Shown here in pieces: positions 46,082 through 56,820 of a DNA stretch of 64,000 nt. Origin of the DNA: Rhynchosporium graminicola (taxonomy: Eukaryota > Ascomycota > Leotiomycetes > Helotiales > Ploettnerulaceae); NCBI GenBank assembly GCA_900074885.1, contig FJUW01000076.1, positions 62,001 through 126,000 on the forward strand. Reading direction: 5' to 3'. Position numbers and translations under genes: made by a program. The notes below the pieces were generated by a model. That model had not been told where the DNA came from. It searched no databases and saw only the letters and a list, made by a program, of their open reading frames with translations. How positions within the stretch are numbered: the first letter of the stretch is position 1; each line of letters begins with the position of its first letter.

Positions 46082-46130
46082 TTAGCGTATGTCGATTTAG
46101 CTATTCACGTATGTCGATTTAGCTGTGGCC
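46082..46130 (-). repeat. MULE terminal inverted repeat, right
   Basis: Reverse complement of the left repeat, ending CTGTGGCC and followed directly by the target duplication TTGTTTTA. Confidence 0.92.
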
Positions 46131-46138
46131 TTGTTTTA
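46131..46138. repeat. MULE target-site duplication, right copy
   Basis: TTGTTTTA, identical to 31835-31842. Confidence 0.88.
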
Positions 46139-47047
46139 ACATTGGAGAGCCGGGGGACTTGCTGTGAGTCTCCGATACCGATGAAGTCGAGATGATCTCA
46201 ATATTTCGACATCAAGGTTAAGAAAATCGAACGCAAGCGATTCCTGACAGTTCGATCGGGAAAAATTATCCATCCTATAAGCAGAGGCTGGACTGAAGTT
46301 CATGAAGCTTGTTTCGGATTGGAATTTGGTGCATCTGCAGCATTCATATCCTTCAATCGTACCGATAAACAGTAGAATTCGCTTACGACCTAGGTAATGC
46401 CGCCGAATACCCGAAGATGCTTCTGTAGGTAAGGAAACGAAACAGAGACCAGCCAAAATTTGGCCATTGCTCTTCCAACTTGTCAATTTCCTTATCAAAT
46501 GTGCCAAACCTCTTATCAAATGGAGAAGAATATATAATACCAGAATAGATCAATCAGACAGGTTAGTCGTTGAAAAATGCCTGGCGCCGAAGCTTCCGCC
46601 TAAGGCATTGAACAGGATAGAACTTCCTTTTCGGGCGCTTCTCTCCCTCTTCACGATCAGCGCAAACAAAAGGCTATCCTAGTCACGCCGCGACTTGGTG
46701 TCTGATAGAGGAACTGCATAAATCAAGCTCAATCACGTTAATTGGCAACACTTGCTATTATTGCTAATTGGTCTTATTATACGCGACTAATCTTTTCGTC
46801 CCAAAAACAGGGCGTTATCCACAATACTGACTCTACAAGACGTACTGTAGATCTCTGTTGCGTAGAGTGGGAGTAGAGTGGAGTGGAGAGAACGCATATA
46901 ACTAGTCAGTGTAGCACCAGACACAATACAAGCCCTCCCGCGACTCACATCCTCGACTATAAGCAGTTTCAACTTTCGTCATGGAATGAACCCCTCCTTA
47001 CTACCTTCCAGCGCAATGAACCTGCTCGGATTCGAGTCGACACATCA
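46139..47047. other. Intergenic between repeat block and AnmK-like gene
   Basis: Ordinary composition resumes at 46,131. The minus-strand frame 46136-46519 (127 codons) has no recognisable domain and starts inside the target duplication, so it is not called. 46860-46890 holds a GAGTGGAGTGGAG run upstream of the next gene. Confidence 0.5.
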
Positions 47048-48542
47048 ATGGCGCGGACAATGAATGGCCTCATCCCCGCTCCGAAAGGACGAGTAAGAAC
47101 AGCTGTCGGACACAAGTATCTCGAAGCTCTACAATCGAAAGCCAATGCCGATTCTGATTCTGCGAGTTCGCCGTCTCCGCCTGCGGAGGTAAAGGGTCCT
47201 GGGTTGAGCTTGTTGGTTCTTGGAATTACTTCTGGGACGACCATGCATGATATCGATTTTGCGCTATGTCGATTTACACAAGCTTCGCCGGAAGCGGCGT
47301 TGTGTTTGGATATTGTTCAGGTATGCCGGACGATATCTTGTGCTTCTGCCAGGCTAACAGATGTAGTACGATTCGGTGGTCATGCCCTCCAAAATACGGG
47401 CCGAGATCCTTTCTATGTTACAGGAAGATAGCGCGCCTCCTAGTATCCTTTCACAAATGGACGCCGAGATGGGACATACCTTTGCAAACGCAATACACAT
47501 CTTTGCGCACAAAAACGGAATATCTGTAGATGATATCGATCTGATCGGTTCTGGAGGACAACTAATAACGTTGACTGGCTCCCCGCCGAAGGGTCAACAT
47601 AGATCGAATATGTGTCTTGGAGAAGGAGCCGTGATATCTGCAAAAACGGGCGTGACAACCGTCTCGGACTATCGTACGGCAGAACAAGCAGTTGGGAGAC
47701 AAGGCGCTCCTCTATTTGCTTACCTTCTTGGATTACTCTTGCACCATCCTACGCGGATGCAGATCTGCATTACTATCGGCGGTATCAGTTCCGTCTGTTT
47801 CATTCCGCCAGATAATAAAGGTGGAATAGACGCCATGTATGACTGGGACACTGGACCAGGATTACAAATGATTGACACCGCCTTCCGAAGATTTGGCCTC
47901 GATCCATCTATAGACCATTCCTCTCTACTCCACGGCGAGATCTGCCACAAAGTCATAAAAGACCTTCTTGAAAACGACGAATATCTATCAACTCGCCCAC
48001 CAAAAACAACAGCTCGAGAAATCTACGGTGACGCCATGGCTAATCGTATCATAGACCAATGTCTCTCTCACGGCTGCACACCTGCAGATACAATCGCCAC
48101 CCTAACACGATTCACATCTGCATCCATCGCCCACCAAATGCTACAATACGGACCCTCTCGCTCTGCTATCAACAATTCGGACATCACAGTCGACGGTCGC
48201 GGAATGTTCAACACGCAACTAATCCTCGATTTGCAAAACGAATTCCCCGGCGCCAAATTCGGTTCCTTTGAAGTGACAGGTGTACCATCTAACGCTAAGA
48301 AAGCCGTTGGGTTCGCGATGCAGGCTATGGAGTGTTTACTAGGTAGAGCACTGCCTGTTCCAATGAATGCGGATGTGAGGAGACCGAATACCATTACAGG
48401 GAAGATTGCGCCCGGGCTGAGATGGAGGGAGGTTATTGAGAAGAGTGTGGTGTTCGGAGGGCAGGGGAGAGGTTGGGAGGGATTACCTGAGGTTAGGGAG
48501 TTGATTGTGAGGAGGAAAGGTGAGATGGATGTTACTGTCTAG
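47048..48542 (+). CDS. Anhydro-N-acetylmuramic acid kinase (AnmK)-like protein
   Basis: Sugar-kinase/ASKHA-fold protein of the AnmK (UPF0075) family, which in bacteria phosphorylates and opens 1,6-anhydro-MurNAc during cell-wall recycling. Exons are 47048-47320 and 47367-48542 (intron 46 nt, GTATGC donor, phase 0), 482 aa. The first in-frame ATG is 47048, followed by a ~55-residue N-terminal extension. Family blocks: L-L-V-L-G-I-T-S-G-T-T-M-H-D-I-D (usual G-T-S-M-D-G-x-D), D-L-I-G-S-G-G-Q, LGEGAVISAKTGVTTVSDYR, A-V-G-R-Q-G-A-P-L, Y-D-W-D-T-G-P-G, and T-V-D-G-R-G-M-F-N near the C-terminus. The phosphate-loop signature is altered, and the acid in the D-x-R-x-x-D-x-A position is Glu. Fungi lack murein, so the role is unknown; scavenging of bacterial wall sugar is a guess. 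Confidence 0.85.
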
Positions 48543-51139
48543 GGCGTTGTGATGATTTGGGCCGGAGCGTTTGGCCGGGAGGTTATTTGTCTGTTATGAA
48601 TTTTTATACCACTGCATGCATGTTCTGCAATTTACTTTTGTTTTTTTCTGGGAGGTCTCGTCGCTCGGCCTTTTGTTGGGGTTATGGTTATCGTAGGCAT
48701 ATTTGCTGAGCATGTTCCGGTCGATATTGAACGTTACAGAACCAATCTTATCAACTGTTTATGCAATTGCAATTGCACTACTGCTTATACATTTAACCGA
48801 GTATTACCTACGAGCTTCAATACCGAATATACAGAGCTCTTCACTTGGACTTATCACCACTTCTCCCTGATGGCTTGAACGTGTTCATGCGCTTTCCGAA
48901 ATCAATATAAGGATAAATAGTGAGAGTCATTATGCTTACTTACCATGTCAAGTGAGGCCACTCATGTGGTGCTAGCAGATTATCTTTACTACTACAAAAT
49001 ATAGAAGGGCCATAGGAAACGCACAACAACTGACACTCGTATGAAGGACTTTACCTACCTTGAATGCCATGGCAGGGCTATTTGAAAAGCACCGAATAGT
49101 CATTCAAGTGACGATCAAAGGACGGTTCCGGAGTTTTTGACCCCCAGGCTCGATGCCAGGCAGGCAGGCTACTTACTTGGTGGTGTACTTTTTCCAGGTC
49201 ATCTGATCTGATCCGTGAGAATTATACTCCACCCACGTCTATCTATCATATATATCATGTGAAGATCAGACGAAGTATTATAAATGAGATCATATAGTAG
49301 TGCTGTGTTATTGTAGTTCATGAACCTCTAGACGATCGAGCCAAGCTACGCCCGTTACAGTATAGCTATTGCCATATTAGCTTAGCTTGGCGAATGCGAA
49401 GTCTGTACCTTACACTTGCGCAGCCGGCTCTGGATGTTGCGCAAGGCTTCCTTGTACGTATGAACCTTAGATTCTTGCTCTTGGTTGGAATGCTCGGAGT
49501 ACGATACGATGTCTTATTTGATACCTTTTTACAGAGGTACAGTGGTCGTGTATCATTAGTACGATTCAGCAGGGGATTGTGTGATTTAACTTTTGGTGGC
49601 GGCGATCAGGTCTATAGGTAGGTAGGGTTTAAACTGGCCTTGTTTGATCAGTGATTGAGAAGTCAGTGAGTGCGCTCTAAGGATTGGATGCTACCTTTTG
49701 TAGGAAACTCATCTCTCTACCCCCTGCTGTTTATACCACCAATACTTACTTAACCACTGTAGCTCTGTGAAGTATAAAAGCTTGGAAGATCCTTACGATA
49801 GTGGGTATTGCGAACGCGACAAAAGCGTACAAATAAAAAGAGAAGGATCCAAGGACAAGTCCTTGGAGGAAGGCTTGCAAACGAGCTTCTTCCCGGCGCA
49901 ACGTGCGTTGAAACTCGACGATACCTAAGGTGAGGTACACTTTCCAGATCCATCTCCATCCTCTCTCCACCTTGTACAGAGCTAGGAAAAACAAAAACCC
50001 TTGGAGGAAAGGAAATTGAGCGAGGGAATGAGTAGGTGTGCTATCCCTTTGGCGATGAGAGAGGAGAGAGAGAGGGGAATGAGGGTTTTAAGAGAGTAGT
50101 AGGCGGCCTCCCCCGGGGGGAAGGGCCAGCGCAATGTCTGCGGAGTGGAGCATCGTATCTTGACATAAAGGAATTTAGGAGAAGGAGGGCTGCGAGGAGG
50201 ATGGAAGGAAGGAGAGGAAGGAGAGGGAATTAGTATGAGGGTTCAAAGAGATACCTATAGACGTTCTATGTTACCTAGCACATAATAATATCCTCGGTAT
50301 TTTCGAGTCTGTTCTCTTTTAGGATTTCATGAGGGGGAGGATGGATAGGTGCGTAGGTTGGTAGGTAGGTAGGCACGTAAAGGAGATGAGATAAGACTGC
50401 GCTAGGGTAGTACTGTACCATAGTAAATATAGTAAGGTAAGTTATAAGATATCGGGTTTCGAGATGAGTGGGCTTGTTAAGGAAAGGGAGGAGAGGAGAG
50501 TAAAGTGGAGTAGAATTATGGATATGGAAGAATCTTGTAGTACTCTTCTTCGAGACTACTTATCTTGTCATTCTTTAGGCTACCTAGTTAAGGTACTTAG
50601 TAAATAACCGAAGCGAGGACTAAAAGCGAGTCCTGGCAGTCTAGCGAGCGAGGGGTTGAACAAAAACATACCTATAACAATTGTATATTTTCAAACAATC
50701 CGGTTGAAATAAAGGCAATGCACAAGACTGAAAGCAATCCATAACATTCATTGCTTTAACAAAAATTCCTTAACGACGCTATCGTGGTATATATAATAAA
50801 CAGATATGATAACGCTTGCTAATGCTTGAAGATGGAAGGAGACGCTGACCTACATGAACTGGTGTGGTGGATATAGACATCAGATAACCTCCGATTTAGG
50901 TACATACCTTTTCGACCGCGTTGCGATTTGAACTCAGAGCCATCCCTACCCCAGAGCTTGTTAAATTGAGATTCAATCATTCCCGCAGATGTCTTGCCAA
51001 TTTCGGCCACCGCAATGCTTTTCGCGTTGCTTTTTGTAAAACCCTTCGCAGTATAGAGCAAAACCCCACATATACTTACTCCCTATCATCTCAATTCTCC
51101 ATGCCCATCTCAAGCCTCCTCTCCAACCTCCCCTCTTTG
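48543..51139. other. Intergenic region, no supported gene
   Basis: About 2.6 kb. Short frames at 48684-48878, 49394-49621 and minus 49746-49994 show no domain. Near 50,340-50,390 a GTAGGTAGGTAGGTAGG-type microsatellite is seen, and 50,030-50,230 is very purine-rich. Confidence 0.5.
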
Positions 51140-52030
51140 TCATAAAACCAGTCTCCCTCCACCCCTCTCCCCCAAAACTCTCTCCTGAACCTCCCCCTCC
51201 GCACCCCCCACCAACGGTATACACCTCGGAACCCTCCCCGCACCACCTCCTTCCCTACCAAACCCGCCCGCCTCATCCATCTTCTCTAACGCGCTCTCCA
51301 TCTCCCTACACATCATCTTGCGCATAAACCCCACATTCACACCACAATACGAGCTTGCGCCCCGTCGGTGCGCACCCGGTCCTACTAGCATAAATATCTC
51401 GCGGACTTTGTTGCCTCCGGACGCTAAGAAGGTCGAGGATGGTGGGAGCGTAGAGACACCGCGGAGAGCGAGCGAGAAGATGCCTAGATGGGTAGGGAGG
51501 GAGGATGTTATGATGGAGAGGTGCGTAAGGTATTCGGATGAGGAGGGGGAGGAGGTGGATGATGTGCCGAGTTCGGATTGTTGGAATTTGGTGTTGGATG
51601 TTAAATGGATGGTGTCGAGGAATGGGTCGTAATAAAATCCTCTCTCGCCTTCGAGATCTTTGATCATGTAGTATTTCTTCAGACACTCGAGTCGTGCTTC
51701 GCGGTTGAGGGATAGGAGAGCGGGATGGGGTGATGTGCAGTATATAGTCGAGGTGGAAGTGCTGGTTATTGATAAGACGCGCGGGTGTTGCTGTACAGAT
51801 TCCTGGTATATCTGTAGACGTAGTTCGAGTGGAAGGAGAGTGAAGAGTGGGAAGGTCGTTGGTGCTGGGACAGTCGGTTCTGGGTGTTTGGTAGAGGAGG
51901 AGGAGGAGGAGGAGAGTAGCGATAATGCGAAAGGAGAGCGCCGTTTCGAGGATGGTGATCGTGTAGGTGAGGAGTCGCGAGAGAATGATGGTGAAGGCGG
52001 AGGTGTCATATCTGTTGCGTAAATAACCAT
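51140..52030 (-). CDS. 2EXR domain protein
   Basis: Fungal family named for its F-box-like N-terminal block. Single frame of 296 aa. Residues 1-60 are Ser/Pro-rich and disordered, including an S-S-S-S-S-S-S run. The domain follows: F-P-L-F-T-L-L-P-L-E-L-R-L-Q-I-Y, then H-P-R-V-L-S-I, then P-A-L-L-S-L-N-R-E-A-R-L-E-C-L-K-K-Y-Y, then Y-Y-D-P-F-L-D-T-I-H-L; these match the usual L-P-x-E-L-R-x-x-I-W, L-x-V-x-R-E-S-R and F-D-x-D-T-L-Y-L positions. The C-terminal 60 residues are Gly/Glu/Arg-rich and may come from an unrecognised intron or be low complexity. A second possible start lies six codons downstream (M-T-P-P-P). Molecular role unknown. Confidence 0.82.
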   Translation of the reverse strand: MVIYATDMTPPPSPSFSRDSSPTRSPSSKRRSPFALSLLSSSSSSSTKHPEPTVPAPTTFPLFTLLPLELRLQIYQESVQQHPRVLSITSTSTSTIYCTSPHPALLSLNREARLECLKKYYMIKDLEGERGFYYDPFLDTIHLTSNTKFQQSELGTSSTSSPSSSEYLTHLSIITSSLPTHLGIFSLALRGVSTLPPSSTFLASGGNKVREIFMLVGPGAHRRGASSYCGVNVGFMRKMMCREMESALEKMDEAGGFGREGGGAGRVPRCIPLVGGAEGEVQERVLGERGGGRLVL

Positions 52031-54732
52031 TTCGCGTGTTGATCTCGTTCGTATAGAAGAGCAGATGTTTGGAATAGATTCAACGACCGGCTGTCAGTGC
52101 GGTCCGTCCCGGATCTTGGGTGGAAACTATTCGCTTCCGGCTTCGATCGTAGAATTAGTTCAAACAATCATAGTCGTGGATCGTAATAAGAAACACGATT
52201 TGAGTCAATCATATGTCAAATTGCGATGTGGCAAACAGAAGAAGATGAATTGGGCAGGAAAGGAGGGGTGCGCCAGTAGATGTGTATACGAACTACGACA
52301 CGCCCTACCTACTGAAACTAGGGATCTTGATGTCAACCCACGCACCAGGCTCAGGCTCAGGCTCAGGCTCGACAGGCCAGAATGAAATCCTGCACTGCAA
52401 ATGCAAATGCAACACGAATTCTCCTGTCACCAATCAAGCAGACGGGACACGAAAGAATACCGAGCTCTCGGATCCAATACCTCAGTCTGACTGTCTGAGA
52501 GGAGGGAGGATGCGAGATGTGAGATATGATATTTTTGATAGACAAATACAGCCTCGAACTTCATTTGTGGAAATGGAATTCGCATTCAGGTGCTGACTGG
52601 AACGCCACGACTTCATAGGCATGCATACTCAGCTGACGTCTTCGTGGTCGTCCTCGTCCCTTTACACTGGCTCGAGCGCCACAGCTTTTTATATCCTTGG
52701 GAATCATATCCTCAGCTGACGTCTTCGTCGTCGTCGTCGTCGCCCTCTGGCTTTACTGGGGCGTGGCTAAAAGTCAATTACCTATACTGTACTCGGGTAC
52801 GATACCCGTGCAGTGCTGACGAGGCGAATTCAATCCCATCCGCTGTATTCTGTAGAACCCGGCTATCAAATCCGACAAGGCGGACGCACAACATTAATAC
52901 ATCCATTCCGTTGGTTCAATCGCCGGTACGTGCTCAACCACGGTGACGCATATGCAGCCTTATGGGGTACGAACGAGGTATAATATAGCTGAGATACGCC
53001 TGTACGAGTGAGGGGGGCTTCGAGGGGGTAGAGAGCCGATGAAGATGCGGGGAGGGACGTGGGATCCCGGGGAGGTGGTTGATGATGTATACCGGTAGAT
53101 ATAGGTAGGTATAGGTAGATTGGTACAATATCGCTTGGATAGACCGTGGACGAGTCCGTTGATATGTAGGTCGGTGGTTGCAATGGTGATGTCAAATGTC
53201 AACCTGGAAACTTGCGCTTGATCCCGCAGAGTCATAGATAGGGTTGAGGGGACGTGCCGGGAGCTTGGTCGCGCTTTGACAGACATGTACTTGTAGCTTC
53301 GAACGAACTGGGCGTTTCGGAGGAACTATAAGCAGCCGAGCGAGTACTATATCATCATATCATACATACAATATTCAGAAGTGTGAATGAACACTGTTAG
53401 TAATATTGATACCACGTCAGTTCCCAAGTATCCACGGCGCACGCATATCAAAAATCAGCATCGTTTCAAGAGGAGCACCCAGATTACGGAAATACAAGTC
53501 ATTCGAATGCTTGGTAGTACATCATATCATCTGTTCAATGATATGTTGCAATGGAGGAAGACAGACGTTCCGATTTGAAACATTCGAATCCTTCGGCACC
53601 CGTAACCGACCGAACTAATAGTTAGATCCGAGACAGACGGGACGGGACGAGTAGGGAGGATGTTACTATTTTCCGGATGGATGACTTTGGGGAGTGCTGG
53701 GATTGATTGATTATTACCTTGGTTTCTAGATACAATAGATGTGGGAGGAGAGAAGTTCGACTACGAAATATTAGTATTACTATTATTATCATTGCACTCT
53801 ACTGTGTCATGTGACTTGACTATCATGATTCTTATCGAGCTTCTCATTACATACGATACAGTACTATATTACGCTTCTTCACCCAAATCTAACCTTCATC
53901 TCCCCGTTCTCACGCCCAGTCTCGATGATCCGTTCAATTGTCACGTCACGCTGCAGAACATACATACTCGCCTGGTCCAACCAACCGCCATTCCCACCCC
54001 TCGAACCCCGCCGATTGATTCATACAACGAATTGTAATCCGATAATAACCCCAGATGCATCGTGAGGGATTGTGTGAAGAAAGTGTCTTATGACTTGCTT
54101 TAGATTTGCCGGTTGGAAGTTACTGCAGTCATATTGTACTACAGAGTGTTATTAAACCCGTAGAGGATCATTTCTCCCCGGATCTTCCTCTTTGTTCCCT
54201 CGAGTAGTACCGTATTTGCACTCTCGAGCCCTCATCAATGCAAACACATTGCTCGGCTTTCATAATACTTGTCGCCAGGTACCAATTGTCAATTGTTTCT
54301 CAACCTCTCCTCAATCTTGACAACGCATCGCAACAGCTTCGGATGAATGAATACTCGATCCAAGCTCCTGGCGACCGAAAGCAAGTATTATCCCTGTTGC
54401 ACCAACCTCCAGGTCAACAAACAAGGCACGGCCACCCTCCCAGCCTCATATATTACGACCAACTATCCATCCGCTTACCTTTCACCCTCTATCCCCTCCA
54501 ACCTAGCACAATTATCTCTTCTTTCGCCTCGACATCTTTTCGCTCTAGATCCTGCTATCTAAGAATCATCCCATCTCGTTGAGAGAGGACTTGGATAAGA
54601 TAGTCGGCGACACTTCCCAGCCTCGTCGCAATATTTCTTGTCGCAGAACACCAGGATCGACAACAACGATAAACATCGCGATCGCAACCACAATACCAAA
54701 CGACCCCGCGCAAAAGCTAGAATAAAGCCGAG
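52031..54732. other. Intergenic region with simple repeats
   Basis: No supported gene in about 2.7 kb. It holds a GGCTCA hexamer run near 52,350, a CGT trinucleotide run near 52,725-52,743 and two copies of an 18-base CRE-like repeat (52628 and 52712). The final 500 bases are the probable leader of the MARVEL-like gene. Confidence 0.5.
52628..52729 (+). repeat. Two copies of an 18-base unit containing TGACGTC
   Basis: CTCAGCTGACGTCTTCGT occurs at 52628-52645 and again at 52712-52729, 84 bases apart. TGACGTC is the core recognised by CREB/ATF-type bZIP factors, so these may be regulatory sites, but no nearby gene start fits well. Confidence 0.4.
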
Positions 54733-55441
54733 ATGTTGTTCGGTGTCTTCTTCGCCTTTTGGCGCTTCATGGAGATAATAACTCTGGTACATTTCCCTGA
54801 TCTTCCCATCAATCGCAGATCCCGTGGCAGCCCATATCAGCACTGCTCACTCCGAAATCCAATTGCTAACCACTATATAATCACAGATCCCAACAATGGG
54901 CATGCTCGCCTACTTCGTGCACATCTACGACCGCGCCAACGCCCTCACACCCGACGACATCCTAGTCCTCTTCATCGTCTCAGTGCTCGCTCTCGCCTGG
55001 GCCATCGCAACCCTCTTCACCTACCACCGCTCCGCCAACAACTCGCGCTTCGTCGGACTCGTCGACCTCCTCTTCGTCGGGGCCTTCATCGGCGGCGTCT
55101 ACACGCTCCGCTACATCACCTCGCAGAACTGTTCCGACGTCTCGGCCAGCTCGCGCAACCACTACATCAGCTTCGGGGATTTCGGCGGCGTGAATTTCAG
55201 AGGTCTGGATTTCTCGGCTGATAAACAGTGCGCGATGAAGAAGGCGTGTTTCGCGTTCGGGATCATGAATGTGATCTTCTTTTTCGTTACGAGTATACTG
55301 GCGGTTTTCCATGGGAATGGCGAGGGCAAGAGGAGGGAGAAGTCGTATGTTAGGGAGACGACGCATGTCAGGTCGAGACGGAGTGGAAGTCATAGGAGTC
55401 ATCGTAGCTCACATTCGGGAAGGAGACACGCGTATGTGTAG
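54733..55441 (+). CDS. MARVEL-like four-helix membrane protein
   Basis: Exons are 54733-54786 (M-L-F-G-V-F-F-A-F-W-R-F) and 54887-55441, with a 100-nt intron (GTACAT donor, TTGCTAAC branch, TCACAG acceptor, phase 0), 202 aa. Four hydrophobic segments: about 8-31, 43-63 (I-L-V-L-F-I-V-S-V-L-A-L-A-W), 72-93 (L-L-F-V-G-A-F-I-G-G-V-Y) and 138-160 (F-A-F-G-I-M-N-V-I-F-F-F-V-T). The third and fourth are joined by a long polar loop with two cysteines, one near each helix. The tail is basic and Ser/Arg/His-rich (S-R-R-S-G-S-H-R-S-H-R-S) and should be cytosolic. This layout is that of fungal MARVEL-domain proteins, linked to membrane apposition and trafficking. No closer assignment is possible from sequence alone. 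Confidence 0.82.
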
Positions 55442-56820
55442 ATGGGATGTCGAGTGATGGGAAGGAAGGAAGGGGGGGAGGGGGTGAGGGAAATGGAGTT
55501 TTAACGGCCGATTAATTATACCTGGCGGATCTGGGATGCACGTATGCAAGGAAGGACGGATAGGAGGACAGGATCGGATCACTTGTATTTGAACGAAGGG
55601 AGCTGCACCCTGTTTACATGTCATATCATGTCATTTCCAGCAGTATAATGAAAAATGTCAAATGTCAAATTACCCGTCGTTGAATCAGAACCATCCAAAC
55701 GAGCACTAGGCACACCCTAAATTCCAGTCTTAGCAATGAATGTATAAAGTATGCATGCACAGGTACTTCTTCTTCATTCCTCACTGACATGTTGCCGTTA
55801 CTACCTACCTAGGTACTCATACAAACACTTAACGCATTCCCGTTTCTGTTCTATTCCAACCTCTAGAAAGCGCCATGATCGAACCTCCTCTTCCTCTTTC
55901 CCGGCATTGCGTAGATCAGAATTGACAAGATCTATTCACCTACGCGATCTCCTCTCCTCTCCTCTTCAAATAAACCCAAGTCCTCGAGCGAAAAGCGAAT
56001 AATGCCAAGTCTAGGCTAGGCCAGGCACCTGTCGAGTCAGAAATGTAGTCGTGGAGTGGCCTGCCTGACTTTCAGATCTACCTATCCTATCCTAGGTATC
56101 TATCGACTCAAGAATCAAGAAAAACGGATGGAGATTTCTACTTGACTCAATTGCTAGTTTCTGGATTTTCCGGAAGGAGTAGTTCTTCTATTTGTGGGAT
56201 AAGGTTGTGCCCTCCTGGCGCACGGCTATTTTTATATTATAAGCTAATGTAGAACAAAAAGTATACTTCCGTAGTCAAGTTATTGGTTTTACCAGACGCA
56301 GAACATCGCTATAGAGAGGTAGTTTGTGAAACTTGAAAGAGAGATGCGCGCGGTTGATGGATGGTGTGTGGGAGCGGTAGGGAAGAGAATGGAAGAGGGG
56401 GATGAATAGGTAAGGCATGCAGAATGATATCTAAACAGATATCTAAAGAAGATGATAGGGGAAGAATAGGATGTGGAGTTTTACTTATAGGATGAATTAA
56501 AAGATCGCTCGTAGTCCAGACGGATAGAACATTTGCGAGAATTGTTTGGATTAGGTAGTCTTCAAGACTGACTTGAACGTTTCTCGGTTGTTTACTATCG
56601 GATGAAGCGAAGCGGTTGGACCCTGGATTTCTACCCCGCCCCCGCCATGTCAAACATGCACGGTTCCAAGGTCAACTTTCAACGTTCATCGATCAGCTTT
56701 CGGCTTTTACTTCACAACTTTCATCTTTCAGATTTTAGGTTTCAACTTTCTACTTCAACATCAGCACACGAAAACTACAACCATTTCGCCCCACTCACCC
56801 ACCAGCCCAGAACCCTCAAC
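55442..56820. other. Intergenic region, no supported gene
   Basis: About 1.4 kb. The frame of the next gene is open upstream of 56,821 but has no convincing coding content there. The stretch 56,650-56,780 has repeated CAACTTTC/TTTCAACTTTC pyrimidine tracts, typical of a leader. Confidence 0.5.

Larger units (their letters stand above)
31843..46130 (-). mobile_element. Mutator-like (MULE) DNA transposon, carrying nested LTR retrotransposons
   Basis: The ends are 49-bp terminal inverted repeats (31843-31891 and 46082-46130) flanked by the 8-bp duplication TTGTTTTA (31835-31842 and 46131-46138). Without the inserted retrotransposons the element is about 2.5 kb. Transposase remnants lie on the minus strand: the N-terminal part at 45.6-45.95 kb and the C-terminal part at 32.2-33.79 kb. 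They belong to the fungal MULE type. The gene is split by LTR element B and disabled by many stop codons. The edges of the A/T-rich, TpA-rich composition coincide with the inverted repeats. MULEs move by cut and paste and usually make 8-11 bp duplications, which fits. Confidence 0.88.

Noticed and set aside
46136..46519. 127-codon minus-strand frame next to the MULE
   Set aside because: No recognisable domain, and it ends inside the transposon target duplication.
54980..55402. 140-codon minus-strand frame
   Set aside because: Antisense shadow of the GC-rich second exon of the MARVEL-like gene, with no domain.
56602..56820. N-terminal extension of the gelsolin frame from an earlier in-frame ATG
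   Set aside because: The added 73 residues are translated pyrimidine leader with no family similarity; the ATG at 56821 fits better.
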